Source: Scleromatobacter sp038208735
Lineage (GTDB): Bacteria; Pseudomonadota; Gammaproteobacteria; Burkholderiales; Burkholderiaceae_C
Length of the DNA stretch: 64,000 nucleotides
Reading direction: 5' to 3'
NCBI GenBank assembly: GCA_038208735.1
Contig: JBBQYL010000001.1
Span: 1 to 64,000 of the forward strand
Part shown: positions 24,326 through 32,623 of the stretch, piece after piece
How the letters are laid out: each line of letters begins with the position of its first letter
How positions within the stretch are numbered: the stretch's first letter is position 1
Notes under the pieces: generated by a model
What the model was told of the DNA's origin: nothing
The model's input: the letters and a program-made list of their open reading frames with translations, nothing else
Databases searched by the model: none
Program-made: the position numbers and the translations under genes

Positions 24326-25723
24326 TCAGAAAGCGATGCCCAGCCCCAGGTCCAGGCGCGTCAGGTCGGTGTTGGTGCTGAAGCGCTGGTAGTCGGCCTT
24401 GAGCACCACGTTCGGGTTCAGGTAGAAGTTGGCGCCGGCCGTCCACACGCGGTCGTGCGGCTGCGGCCAGGCCTTGCCGTCGGACGCCAGGCCGGTGGGC
24501 ACCGGGGTGAAGCCGGGAGCGATGCCGGCGTAGCTGGCACCCATGTCGTAGTGCTCCCAGCGCACGAACGGGCTCAGCTTGTAGCTGCCGCTTTCCCACA
24601 CCTTGTACGCGCCTTGCACGTAGTAGCCGAGGAACGACGACGGCAGAGGATTGGACGCGCCGGCGTTGTCGAGGTTGTACGTGGCGGTGTTGGAGAACGT
24701 GCCGTGCGCGTACACCGCCGAGATGTCGGCGTTGCCCGGCGTCCAGCGGCCGTGCACTTCCCACAGCGTGGCGCGGGTCTGCGGCAGGTTGGCCGGCACC
24801 ACGGGCAAGGCCATCTTGCCGGTGGACACGAAGCCGCCCAGCAGCAGGCCGGGGATGCCGGTGTAGTTCAGCGCGGCGTATTCCTGCAGGTGCTGCACGT
24901 TGGCGTTCTGCAGCTCCTGGTGCGTGGCCTGCATCGGCGCCGAGCCGCTGTTGATCAGGTCCAGCGCGGTGCGGTATTGCGGATCCTCGATCATCGGGTT
25001 CCAGCCGGACAGGTTCAGGCCGGTGGTGACTCCGGCGTCCCAGGTGAGGCCGATGTCGCTCGTGCCATGCAGGCCCAGGCCGCCTTCGCGCCAGGTGCTG
25101 GGGATGATCAGCGTCTCGACGAAGTTGCGCTGCACGCCGTAGAAGGCGGTGGGTTCGTGGTGCTCGTTGATGAGGCCCACGGGCATCAGGTACAGGCCGA
25201 TCCTGGCGTTGATCGAGTCGGTGAGCTGGCGGTCGATGTAGAACTGCTCCACCTCGAACTCGCCCGAGTCGCTCGCCGAGGCCACCGCGTGTTCCACCTC
25301 GAACTCGGAGTTGAAGCTGGTGCGCTCGTCGAACTTGTAGCCGATACCGAACACGGCGCGCGCCAGGTCGGCCGTGGCCAGGCTGTGGTCGTGCGCCGGG
25401 TTGGTGTAGTAGATCTCGCCGTAGCCCCACAGGCCGAGATTGGGCGAGATGCCGCTGGCCGCTGCAGGTGCAGGTGCGGGCGCCGCGGCGACGACGGGCG
25501 CGGGCACGGCGGCGGCCCTGGCCTGCGCGGCGGCGAGCGCGTCGTTCTGCGCCTTCACGCGCGCGAGCTCCTGCTTCATCGAATCCAGCTGCTGCTGCAT
25601 CTGTCCGATCTGCTGCACGAGCTTGTCGGCGAGAGCTGGCGAGACGTCGGCGGCGCGGGCCGATCCGAGCAGGCACAGGGACAGGACGGCGACGGCGACA
25701 GGCGTATTTTTCATGCTGTTCAT
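24326..25723 (-). CDS. Outer-membrane porin-like protein with N-terminal coiled coil
   Basis: The 465-residue exported protein has a signal peptide (MKNTPVAVAVLSLCLLGSAR, cleavage after ARA) and a heptad-rich helix (VQQIGQMQQQLDSMKQELAR, residues about 37-70). An Ala/Pro linker and a beta-rich barrel with alternating strands follow, ending in a C-terminal phenylalanine (LDLGLGIAF), the outer-membrane insertion signal. The coiled coil may bind peptidoglycan or a partner. It starts at the ATG at 25723, which shares one base with the stop of the di-heme peroxidase gene (TGATG), so the two are co-translated. The transported substrate is unknown. Confidence 0.82.
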   Translation of the reverse strand: MNSMKNTPVAVAVLSLCLLGSARAADVSPALADKLVQQIGQMQQQLDSMKQELARVKAQNDALAAAQARAAAVPAPVVAAAPAPAPAAASGISPNLGLWGYGEIYYTNPAHDHSLATADLARAVFGIGYKFDERTSFNSEFEVEHAVASASDSGEFEVEQFYIDRQLTDSINARIGLYLMPVGLINEHHEPTAFYGVQRNFVETLIIPSTWREGGLGLHGTSDIGLTWDAGVTTGLNLSGWNPMIEDPQYRTALDLINSGSAPMQATHQELQNANVQHLQEYAALNYTGIPGLLLGGFVSTGKMALPVVPANLPQTRATLWEVHGRWTPGNADISAVYAHGTFSNTATYNLDNAGASNPLPSSFLGYYVQGAYKVWESGSYKLSPFVRWEHYDMGASYAGIAPGFTPVPTGLASDGKAWPQPHDRVWTAGANFYLNPNVVLKADYQRFSTNTDLTRLDLGLGIAF

Positions 25724-27144
25724 CAATGGCTCTTGGAGTTTTTCGGGGCGGCCGCGACTTGCGCGGCGGCCTGGCATTGCGCGGGCAGCACCTGCGCCGT
25801 GGGATGGGCCGGATCGAAGCCGTCGGTCAACGTGCACAGGAAGGTGATCACGTCGTCGATCCCGGCGGCGTCGAGCGCCGGCGTGTCGCCGATCAGGCGG
25901 TTGTAGGGAATCTCGCTGGTGTTCACGTTGCCGAGATAGCCCGCGTCGCTGCCCACCACGCCGGCCTGGACCACGAACTGGCCGCCGTAGAACGCGGGCA
26001 GGTCGTCGAACTTGGTCACGCTGCCGTCGGAGGCGGTGGGGTACCACTCCTCGGGATTGGTGTCGCGCCGCACGTAGAAGCCGACGGCGTCCTTGAGCGT
26101 GGTGAAGCGGCCGTTGTGGAAGTACGGCGCGGTCACGGCGACGTTGCGCAGCGTGGGCACCTTGAACTGGCCGCAACTGGCGGCCAGGTAGACGGTCTGC
26201 TCGCGGAACGGGCCGCACACGCCCAGGTCGTAGTAGGTCTGCACGCCGTCGGTGCTGTTGACCGGCACGTCGCTGGCTGCGCCGGCATCGTTGGCCGCGA
26301 TCAACGGGTTGCGCGGCACGCCCAGGTTGTCGTAGCTGTAGTCGGTGAACATCGGCGGCGTGGCGCCATCGGCCGATGTGCCGGGATGGCACGCGCTGCA
26401 GTTGCCCTTGGTGGCGTTGTTGAACAGCGCCATGCCGTTCAGCTCCTGCGCCGTGAGCGTGGCCTGGCCGTGCTGGTAAGCGTCGAACTTGCTGGAGAAC
26501 GGATTGAACGTCGGCTCCTCCGTCTCGAACGCTGCCAGGGCGGAGCCCATGCGCGCCAGCGCGGTGTCGGGATCGTTCAGCACCGCGTTGCCGTACAGCG
26601 CCACGAAGTCGGCCAGCCAGGGGCGCGTCTTCAGCTTGGCGACGACCGCGGCGGCGTCGGCGTTGGCCATCTCGAACGACGTCGTGAACGGCAACCGGGC
26701 CTGGTCGGCCAGCGTCTCGGCACGGCCGTCGCGGAAGAACCCCCCGTTGGGGCTGCCGTCCGAGGCGAAGTAGAAGTTGGGCGTCAGCGATGTGTACATC
26801 AACGACGGTGTGTTGCGGAAGCCGCCCTGGTCCATGCCGGAGCCGCCCAGCGGCACGGGCGAGCCGTGGTCGACGCCCTCGACCGACGCGTCCTCGGCAA
26901 AGGCCGAGGCGGACACGTGGCAGCTTGCGCAGGATTGGGTGCCGGAGGCCGACAGGGCGGTGTCCGCGAAGATCTTCTGGCCCAGCAGGGCCGCGGCCGA
27001 CCGCGTGGTGGATCCGCCGCTCGAGGGCGGGGCGCTGTCGCCACCACTGCCGCCGCAGGCCGCCAGCAACAGGGGCAGGTTGGCCAGCGCGGCCAGCGTC
27101 CACGCCCGGGCGCCGGCGCCTGAACTGAAGCCAGGGAAGTTCAT
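25723..27144 (-). CDS. Di-heme cytochrome c peroxidase/MauG-family lipoprotein
   Basis: The 473-residue protein carries a lipoprotein signal (LANLPLLLAACGGSGGD; lipobox LAAC) and two heme c motifs: CASCH near residues 72-76 and CSACH near 226-230. Methionine/histidine-rich segments such as NTPSLMYTSLTPNF and VPTLRNVAVTAPYFHNGRF match the MauG/CcpA superfamily. It would sit in the periplasm anchored to a membrane and handle peroxide or modify a substrate by high-valent heme chemistry. The downstream porin overlaps it by one base. The 225 bases upstream hold the promoter and are richer in A+T than the surroundings. Confidence 0.88.
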   Translation of the reverse strand: MNFPGFSSGAGARAWTLAALANLPLLLAACGGSGGDSAPPSSGGSTTRSAAALLGQKIFADTALSASGTQSCASCHVSASAFAEDASVEGVDHGSPVPLGGSGMDQGGFRNTPSLMYTSLTPNFYFASDGSPNGGFFRDGRAETLADQARLPFTTSFEMANADAAAVVAKLKTRPWLADFVALYGNAVLNDPDTALARMGSALAAFETEEPTFNPFSSKFDAYQHGQATLTAQELNGMALFNNATKGNCSACHPGTSADGATPPMFTDYSYDNLGVPRNPLIAANDAGAASDVPVNSTDGVQTYYDLGVCGPFREQTVYLAASCGQFKVPTLRNVAVTAPYFHNGRFTTLKDAVGFYVRRDTNPEEWYPTASDGSVTKFDDLPAFYGGQFVVQAGVVGSDAGYLGNVNTSEIPYNRLIGDTPALDAAGIDDVITFLCTLTDGFDPAHPTAQVLPAQCQAAAQVAAAPKNSKSH

Positions 27145-27369
27145 CGTCTTTTCTTTGCTCGCCTGGCGAGACGCTAGTGATCTGGATTGATAGAGCAAGT
27201 GCGAGTGATTCGCACTTGCGGTTCGGACTCTAACGATGCGAGGGCTTGCCAACAAGGTGAAGCTGAAAATAATTCGGCTTCAGCACAGGTTTCGTTGCGG
27301 CCACGCGGCAATCCGGGCGTGCGTTGGCGTGCCTCGGCAACGCCATCCAGGGGCAGTCTGCTTTGGCGC

Positions 27370-28443
27370 TCAGTCCAGCAACGCCACCGACTTCACCATC
27401 GCCCACACCGCCACCCCGGGCGCCAGCGCGAGCGCCTGCGCGGAGCGGCGCGTCACGCGCGCCAGCAGCGCGCTGGCGCCTGGGCGCGTGCGCAGGCGCA
27501 CGAGCACCTGTGACGGATGCGTGTCGTCGGCGATCGCCTCCACCGTGGCGGGAATCTGGTTGACGATGCTGCTGCCCGGCTGTTCCACCAGGCTCAGCGA
27601 CACGTCGCGCGCCAGCACGCGCAGGCGGATGGGATGGCCGACGGGCAGGGCGGGATCGCGGGTCCAGAACGCGGCGCCGGGCACGTCGAGCCGGGCCAGG
27701 TGCCACTCGGCGTCGAGGTCGCCCACCGCGCCCTGCAGCACCACGCCGGCGTCCTCACCGGGCGGCAGCGGCAGGTCGAGGCGGCTCAGCAGCTCGCCCA
27801 CCGGGCCCGACGCGATGGCGCGGCCGGCCTCCATCAGCACCACGTGGTCGGCCAGGCGCGCCACCTCCGCGATGGCGTGGCTGACGTAGACGATGGCGAT
27901 CCCCGACAGGGCATGCAGCCGCTCGATGGCGGGCAGGATCTCGGCCTTGCGCGCCGAATCGAGCGCGGCGAGCGGCTCGTCCATCAGCAGCAGGCGCGGG
28001 CTCACGGCCAGCGCCCGCGCGATGGCCACGCGCTGGCGTTCGCCGCCCGAGAGTCCGTGCACCGAGCGTTGCAGGAGGGGCTCGATGCCGGTCCAGGCGA
28101 TGGCGTCGTCCAGCGCGATGCGCCGCTCGGACGGCGCGAGCCGCTTCCAGCCGAATTCGACGTTGCCGCGCACGTCGAGGTGCTCGAACAGGCTGGCCTC
28201 CTGGAACACCACGCCCACCGGACGCCGGTGCGGCGGCACGAACGCGGCGCCGTCCTGCCACGCCTGGCCATCGACCACCACGCGTCCGCCGGGCGCGCGC
28301 TCGAGGCCGGCCAGGCAGCGCAGCAGCGTCGTCTTGCCGCAGCCGGATGGGCCGAACAGCGCGCTGACGCCGTCCAGCGGCAACTGCAGCGCCACGTCCA
28401 GCGTGAACGCGCCGCGCGGCAGGCGAAGCGTCGCCTCGATCAT
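27370..28443 (-). CDS. modC: Molybdate ABC transporter ATP-binding protein ModC
   Basis: The 357-residue ATPase has Walker A GPSGCGKTT near residues 32-40, the signature LSGGERQRVAIARAL and Walker B LLLMDEPLAALD. A C-terminal extension (ARDVSLSLVEQPGSSIVNQI and on) is the MOP-like molybdate-sensing domain typical of ModC. Its ATG overlaps the modB stop as ATGA. It powers high-affinity molybdate uptake, needed for the pao enzyme at the left of the window. Confidence 0.93.
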   Translation of the reverse strand: MIEATLRLPRGAFTLDVALQLPLDGVSALFGPSGCGKTTLLRCLAGLERAPGGRVVVDGQAWQDGAAFVPPHRRPVGVVFQEASLFEHLDVRGNVEFGWKRLAPSERRIALDDAIAWTGIEPLLQRSVHGLSGGERQRVAIARALAVSPRLLLMDEPLAALDSARKAEILPAIERLHALSGIAIVYVSHAIAEVARLADHVVLMEAGRAIASGPVGELLSRLDLPLPPGEDAGVVLQGAVGDLDAEWHLARLDVPGAAFWTRDPALPVGHPIRLRVLARDVSLSLVEQPGSSIVNQIPATVEAIADDTHPSQVLVRLRTRPGASALLARVTRRSAQALALAPGVAVWAMVKSVALLD

Positions 28444-29150
28444 GGCCGCGTCGCGCCGGGCGCGGTGGCGGCCAGCAGCGCGCCCTGCGGCCGCAGGCGG
28501 TACACCCACAGCAGCATGGCGAACGAGAACAGCAGGAGCATGGCGGCGAGCCGATGCGCCGCGGGGTATTCGATCGCCTCGACGTGGCTGTACAGCTGCG
28601 TGGAGATGACGCGCGTGGCGCCGGGGATGTTGCCGCCGATCATCAGCACCACGCCGAACTCGCCCACGGTGTGCGCGAAGCCCAGCACCGCGGCGGTGAT
28701 CACGCCGCGGCGCGCCAGCGGCAGCGCCACGTGCACGAAGCGCTCCCACGGGCCGGCGCGCAGCGTGGCCGCGGCCTCCAGCGGCCGCGCGCCGATGGCC
28801 TCGAAGGCCGACTGGATGGGTTGCACCACGAAGGGCATCGAATAGAGCATCGAAGCGATGGCCAGGCCCGTGAACGTGAACGGCAGCAGGCCGAGGCCCA
28901 GCGCCTGCGTGGCGCGCCCGACGAGGCCGTGCGGGCCCATCAGCATCAGCAGGTAGAAGCCCAGCACCGTGGGCGGCAGCACCAGCGGCAGCGCCACCAG
29001 CGCCGACAGCGGCGCCTTCCAGCGCGAACGCGTGTGCGCGAGCCACCACGCGAGCGGCGTGCCGAGCGCCAGCAGCAGCAGCGTGACCACCGCCGCGAGC
29101 TTGAGCGTCAGCGTCACCGCCTGCAGGTCGGCGGCCCACTCGGCATCCAC
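28440..29150 (-). CDS. modB: Molybdate ABC transporter permease ModB
   Basis: The 236-residue inner-membrane protein has five to six helices and the permease EAA loop (EAAATLRAGPWERFVHVALP, residues about 132-151) that contacts ModC. It contains the ModB pattern PLVLPPTVLGFYLLML. It starts 10 bases after modA ends and overlaps modC by 4 bases, so modA-modB-modC form one operon. Confidence 0.94.
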   Translation of the reverse strand: MDAEWAADLQAVTLTLKLAAVVTLLLLALGTPLAWWLAHTRSRWKAPLSALVALPLVLPPTVLGFYLLMLMGPHGLVGRATQALGLGLLPFTFTGLAIASMLYSMPFVVQPIQSAFEAIGARPLEAAATLRAGPWERFVHVALPLARRGVITAAVLGFAHTVGEFGVVLMIGGNIPGATRVISTQLYSHVEAIEYPAAHRLAAMLLLFSFAMLLWVYRLRPQGALLAATAPGATRP

Positions 29151-29160
29151 GCGCCTCGCC

Positions 29161-29919
29161 CTACCAGCTGTAGCCGTAGGCCTTGATCGCCACGCGGGCC
29201 TTGTCGCCGGCCAGGTAGTCCACGAACTCGGTGGCGGCCTTGGACACCTTGGTGGCGGCGATCACCACCGCATCCTGCCTGATGGGCGAGTAGAGGGTGT
29301 CGGGCACCAGCCACATCGAGCCCGGCGCCGTGGAGCCGTCGGGTGGCTGCACCTGGCCCAGCGCGATGAAGCCCAGTTCCGCGTTGCCGCTCTGCGCGAA
29401 TTGGTAGGCCTGGCCGATGTTCTCGGCCGTGACCACGCGCGACTGCACGGCGTCGGTGAGCTTGAGCGCGGCCAACGTCTCCCTGGCCGCCTGGCCGTAG
29501 GGCGCGAGCTTGGCGTCGGCTACGGACAGGTGCTTCCACTTGTCCGACTTCAGCACCTCGCCCTTGGCGTCCACCAGCGCCGGGTCGGCCGACCACAGCA
29601 CCAGCTTGCCGATGGCGTAGGTGTGCAGCGTGGTGGGCACCGCCTTGCCTTCGGTGACCAGCTTGCCCGGGGTGACCTGGTCGGCGGCCAGCAGCACGTC
29701 GAACGGCGCGCCGGCCTCGATCTGCGCGTAGAACTTGCCCGTGGCGCCGAACGACAGCTTCACCACGTGGCCGGTGTCATGCTCGAACTGCGCCGCGATC
29801 TTCTGCGCGGCGGCCGAGAAGTTGGCGGCGACCGCCACCTGGACCTCGTCGGCGTTGGCCGGGAAGGCGAGTGCGGCGAGCGTGAGCGCGAACAGGCCGC
29901 GGGGCAGGGAGAGCTTCAT
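29161..29919 (-). CDS. modA: Molybdate-binding periplasmic protein ModA
   Basis: The 252-residue protein has a signal peptide (LSLPRGLFALTLAALAFPAN, cleavage near ANA) and a type II periplasmic-binding fold with the ModA landmarks VAVAANFSAAAQKIAAQFE, FSFGATG-like LSFGATGKFYAQIEAGAPFD and AAENIGQ-like VVTAENIGQAYQFAQSGNAE. It captures molybdate or tungstate for ModBC. No ModE operator or molybdenum riboswitch is recognised in the 130 bases upstream. Confidence 0.94.
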   Translation of the reverse strand: MKLSLPRGLFALTLAALAFPANADEVQVAVAANFSAAAQKIAAQFEHDTGHVVKLSFGATGKFYAQIEAGAPFDVLLAADQVTPGKLVTEGKAVPTTLHTYAIGKLVLWSADPALVDAKGEVLKSDKWKHLSVADAKLAPYGQAARETLAALKLTDAVQSRVVTAENIGQAYQFAQSGNAELGFIALGQVQPPDGSTAPGSMWLVPDTLYSPIRQDAVVIAATKVSKAATEFVDYLAGDKARVAIKAYGYSW

Positions 29920-30050
29920 CGGGCGTCCTCGGGTTCAGGGAGGCCCATTCTGCGACATGCCGCGTGACACCCCCCAAAGGTAGCGAGTGCGCGCGCCATC
30001 GCCCGGCCGTAGACTGCCCGCCACCCCAACAGGACCGCCGGGAGACCTCG

Positions 30051-30941
30051 ATGCCCCATCGCCCGCTCGCCGCGATCGCCGTGCTGCTGCTCGGAGGCTG
30101 CGCCGCGCAGATGCAGCCGGTGGCCGACTTCGGCGCGGCCGCCAACCACCTGGCCGGCGTCTACAAGCCGTTTACCGACGGCATGGGCGCCAGCTGCGAA
30201 CAACGCGAGCGCTACGTGGCGCGCGGCAACGCCGGCGCCTACGACGACGCCGCCGCCGAACGCGCGGCCGCGAGCAAATGCAAGGCGCTCAAGGAGGCCG
30301 GCGCCACCGCCGCCCTGTTCGGGCAGGCGCTGGGCGACTACGCCACGGCGCTGGCCAAGGTGTCGGGCGCCAAGGCCACGCTGTTCGACAGCGACCTGCG
30401 CCAGCTCTCCGGCGTGTCGGCCAAGCTGGCCGCGCGCGACGGCGCGCCCCTGTTCGACAGCGGCAAGCTGGGCGCGGCCATGAAGATCGCCCGCGCCGCC
30501 GCGGTACTGGCCACCGAGGAGAAGCTGCAGGTACTCACCCGAGCCACGCTGGAGGACAACCACGAGGCCTTGAAGATCGTGGTCGACGCCATGCAGACCT
30601 ATGCCGACCGCGTGTATGCCGGCCAGCTCGCCGACACCCGCGACATCATGGGCGGCGAGCTCGATCGCTTGGTGGCGGCGTCCGACGCGCCCACCCAGGC
30701 CGACGTGGAGGCGCGCCTGCCCTGGCGCTTCGCGCAGGCCGCCGCGCGCACCGACCTGCATGCCAACGCGCTCGAGGCCCGCCGCGTGAAGGCGTTCGGC
30801 AAGACGGCCGACGCCCTGGTGGCCGCGCACGCCGACCTCATCGCCAACTTCGACAAGATCGGCGGCGCGCGCCGGCTCGAGCTCGTCGCGGCCTTCGTCG
30901 CCCAGGTGCAGGCGATCAACGACGACGCCGATGCGCTCTGA
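30051..30941 (+). CDS. Predicted lipoprotein of unknown function
   Basis: The 296-residue protein has a short lipoprotein signal (LAAIAVLLLGGCAAQMQPVA; lipobox LGGC). The rest is almost entirely helical, with alanine-rich amphipathic stretches (YATALAKVSGAKATLFDSDL and others) that could form a coiled-coil bundle. GGGAGA lies upstream of the ATG. It is followed 10 bases later by a second unknown gene, with which it probably acts. A longer reading from 29964 is unlikely because it removes the signal peptide from the N-terminus. Confidence 0.72.
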   Translation: MPHRPLAAIAVLLLGGCAAQMQPVADFGAAANHLAGVYKPFTDGMGASCEQRERYVARGNAGAYDDAAAERAAASKCKALKEAGATAALFGQALGDYATALAKVSGAKATLFDSDLRQLSGVSAKLAARDGAPLFDSGKLGAAMKIARAAAVLATEEKLQVLTRATLEDNHEALKIVVDAMQTYADRVYAGQLADTRDIMGGELDRLVAASDAPTQADVEARLPWRFAQAAARTDLHANALEARRVKAFGKTADALVAAHADLIANFDKIGGARRLELVAAFVAQVQAINDDADAL

Positions 30942-30951
30942 AAGGACTCCC

Positions 30952-31404
30952 ATGCCCACGCCAACGCCCACCGCCGCCGCCGCCGCCGCGCTCGCCGCCA
31001 AGGCGGGCCCGTCCGCCTCGGAGACCGCCGACGCGCTCGCCGACCTGGCCGACGTGGCCGGCCACACGGCCGTGCTACTGTTCAACTACCGCTGCGACAA
31101 CCCGACAGCGCCCGACATCGGCCAGGCGCGGCAGCTGCAGGAGACGCTGCAACAGCGCGCCGACGACCTGCGGGTGCAGGCGGTGCGACTCCTGGGCGTC
31201 AATGCTGCCGACGCGCTCGCCCGGTTGAAGGATGCGTCGCGGAAGGTGGCCGATTTCCTCGGCGAGGAAAAGAAGATCGCCGGCCGGCTGGTGTTGGCCA
31301 CCTCGGTGGTGGGACTCACCGGCGCGGCGCTGGCGGGCGACGTGGGCGCGATCCTGACGGCGGTCGTGGCCGTGCACGACGCGCTGGGCGACGCGAAGGC
31401 CTGA
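30952..31404 (+). CDS. Small helical protein of unknown function, partner of the preceding lipoprotein
   Basis: The 150-residue protein begins MPTPTPTAAAAAALAAKAG, preceded by AAAGGA. It has helical segments (ETADALADLADVAGHTAVLL; QLQETLQQRADDLRVQAVRL) and one hydrophobic stretch near the C-terminus (GRLVLATSVVGLTGAALAG) that may be a membrane anchor. No family is recognised. It forms a two-gene unit with the lipoprotein. Confidence 0.65.
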   Translation: MPTPTPTAAAAAALAAKAGPSASETADALADLADVAGHTAVLLFNYRCDNPTAPDIGQARQLQETLQQRADDLRVQAVRLLGVNAADALARLKDASRKVADFLGEEKKIAGRLVLATSVVGLTGAALAGDVGAILTAVVAVHDALGDAKA

Positions 31405-31407
31405 GCG

Positions 31408-31588
31408 CGTGCACCTGGTGGTCGCGCCGCTCGTTGAGCGTGTTGGGATGCACGACCAACACCGGGCCTTGCCGGTTGAGCATCAGCCAAGGGACGAAGT
31501 TGCCGAAGGTCCCGGCGTCGACCGCCGCCTGGTACATCGGTCGGGCGTGCGGGCCCACCATGGCGGCGAGGGGCAGGGGGCGGGTCAT
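31408..31588 (-). pseudogene. Remnant of a DOPA 4,5-dioxygenase family gene
   Basis: From an ATG at 31588 the frame reads MTRPLPLAAMVGPHARPMYQ and continues FGNFVPWLMLNRQGPVLVVH and PNTLNERRDHQVHA. These match the C-terminal half of the DOPA-dioxygenase family, including the conserved histidine of VGPH and the VLVHP strand. The N-terminal half with the other metal ligands is absent, and after RRDHQVHA similarity stops where the frame runs into the convergent gene. It is therefore a decayed fragment. Confidence 0.6.
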
Positions 31589-31613
31589 GCGGGCACTCTG
31601 CATAAAACGACGC

Positions 31614-31643
31614 GGCCCTGGTTGCATCGCTGCGACCAGGGCC
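31614..31643 (-). terminator. Hairpin terminator after the 48-residue membrane protein gene
   Basis: A 9-bp perfect stem, GGCCCTGGT (31614-31622) with ACCAGGGCC (31635-31643), is followed on the minus strand by CGTCGTTTTAT. It lies 26 bases downstream of the stop at 31669. The T tract is short, so termination may be partial. Confidence 0.55.
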
Positions 31644-31668
31644 GGCCAACGGGCTGGCGAAGGATCCG

Positions 31669-31815
31669 TCAGACCCCTCGGCCGCTGATCAGGCGGAACA
31701 GCACCGCGATGATCGCGATGACGAGCAGGATGTGGATCAGGCCGCCCAGCGTCACCGAAGTGAGCATGCCGATGAGCCAGAGGATGACGAGGACGACGGC
31801 GATGGTGTAGAGCAT
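31669..31815 (-). CDS. Lmo0937-family small membrane protein
   Basis: The 48-residue product is almost entirely two hydrophobic helices (LYTIAVVLVILWLIGMLTSV and GLIHILLVIAIIAVLFRLIS). The lmo0937-type family of tiny stress-associated membrane proteins has the same size and pattern. The ATG at 31815 follows AAAGGAG, a strong ribosome site. It lies 25 bases downstream of the BON-domain gene on the same strand, and such pairs are common in general-stress or osmotic-stress regulons. Confidence 0.8.
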   Translation of the reverse strand: MLYTIAVVLVILWLIGMLTSVTLGGLIHILLVIAIIAVLFRLISGRGV

Positions 31816-31840
31816 GTTTTCTCCTTTGAATGGGGACGGA

Positions 31841-32413
31841 CTACTTCTTGATGCTGGTGTCGTTGACGACGCTCTGGACGCCTTCGACGTTGCGTGCGAC
31901 GGTTGCCGCGCGTGCTTGTTCATCGGCGCTGTCGACAAAGCCGCTCAGCTGCACGACGCCCTTGTTGGTGGTGACCGCGATCTGGGTCCCCCGGGTGGAT
32001 TGATCGGTCATCAGCGCCGACTTCACCTTGACGGTCACGACGGAGTCGTCCAGCACCGCGCCGGCCGTGGACTTGCCGTCCTTGACCATCAGCTTGTTCT
32101 GCACCGCGGTGACGCCGTCGACGCCCTTGGCCAGCTGCACCTCGCGGTCGGCCTGCGCCTGGTTGTCCACGAAGCCGCTCAGCAGCACCTCGCCCTTGCG
32201 CGTCTCCACGCTGGTGTCGCCGCCCTTGCCGACGTTGTCGGTCATCAGCGCGGACTTCACCTTGGTGGTGATCACGGAGTCGTCGAGCTCGGTGCCAGCG
32301 GTCACTTTCTTGTCGACTGGCGTGTCGGGCCGGTTGCAGCCCGCCAACGCCAGCCCGGTGAGCGCGGCCGCGACGGCCAGGCCCAGTTGTAACGGTGTGG
32401 ATTGCTTGGTCAT
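31841..32413 (-). CDS. BON-domain lipoprotein (OsmY-like)
   Basis: The 190-residue protein has a lipoprotein signal (LGLAVAAALTGLALAGCNRP; lipobox LAGC) and two BON domains. Each begins LDDSVITTKVKSALM or LDDSVVTVKVKSALM and contains a glycine strand motif (VLLSGFVDNQAQA; VQLSGFVDSADEQ). BON domains bind phospholipid and help keep the outer membrane stable under osmotic shock. The neighbouring small membrane protein supports a stress role. Confidence 0.9.
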   Translation of the reverse strand: MTKQSTPLQLGLAVAAALTGLALAGCNRPDTPVDKKVTAGTELDDSVITTKVKSALMTDNVGKGGDTSVETRKGEVLLSGFVDNQAQADREVQLAKGVDGVTAVQNKLMVKDGKSTAGAVLDDSVVTVKVKSALMTDQSTRGTQIAVTTNKGVVQLSGFVDSADEQARAATVARNVEGVQSVVNDTSIKK

Positions 32414-32623
32414 GGATGAATCTCCAGCTTGGCCTTGCGGCCCGTGGAGCCGATTCGGCAAGCACCGTGCCCGACAGTGGACGGCCGGGCTTCAGCCGCG
32501 CGTCAGACTTTCTCCCTAGCTCGTCGGGCGAGCGACGCTGGCGGGACCCTCCTTGGAGGGATTCAATGGAGACGCCCGCGTCCCAGACTTGTCTCTCCCG
32601 CCCTCAACTGATGGAGTTTCACC

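Noticed and set aside
29920..30050. Search for a ModE operator or molybdenum-cofactor riboswitch upstream of modA
   Set aside because: No palindrome or conserved riboswitch elements could be recognised.
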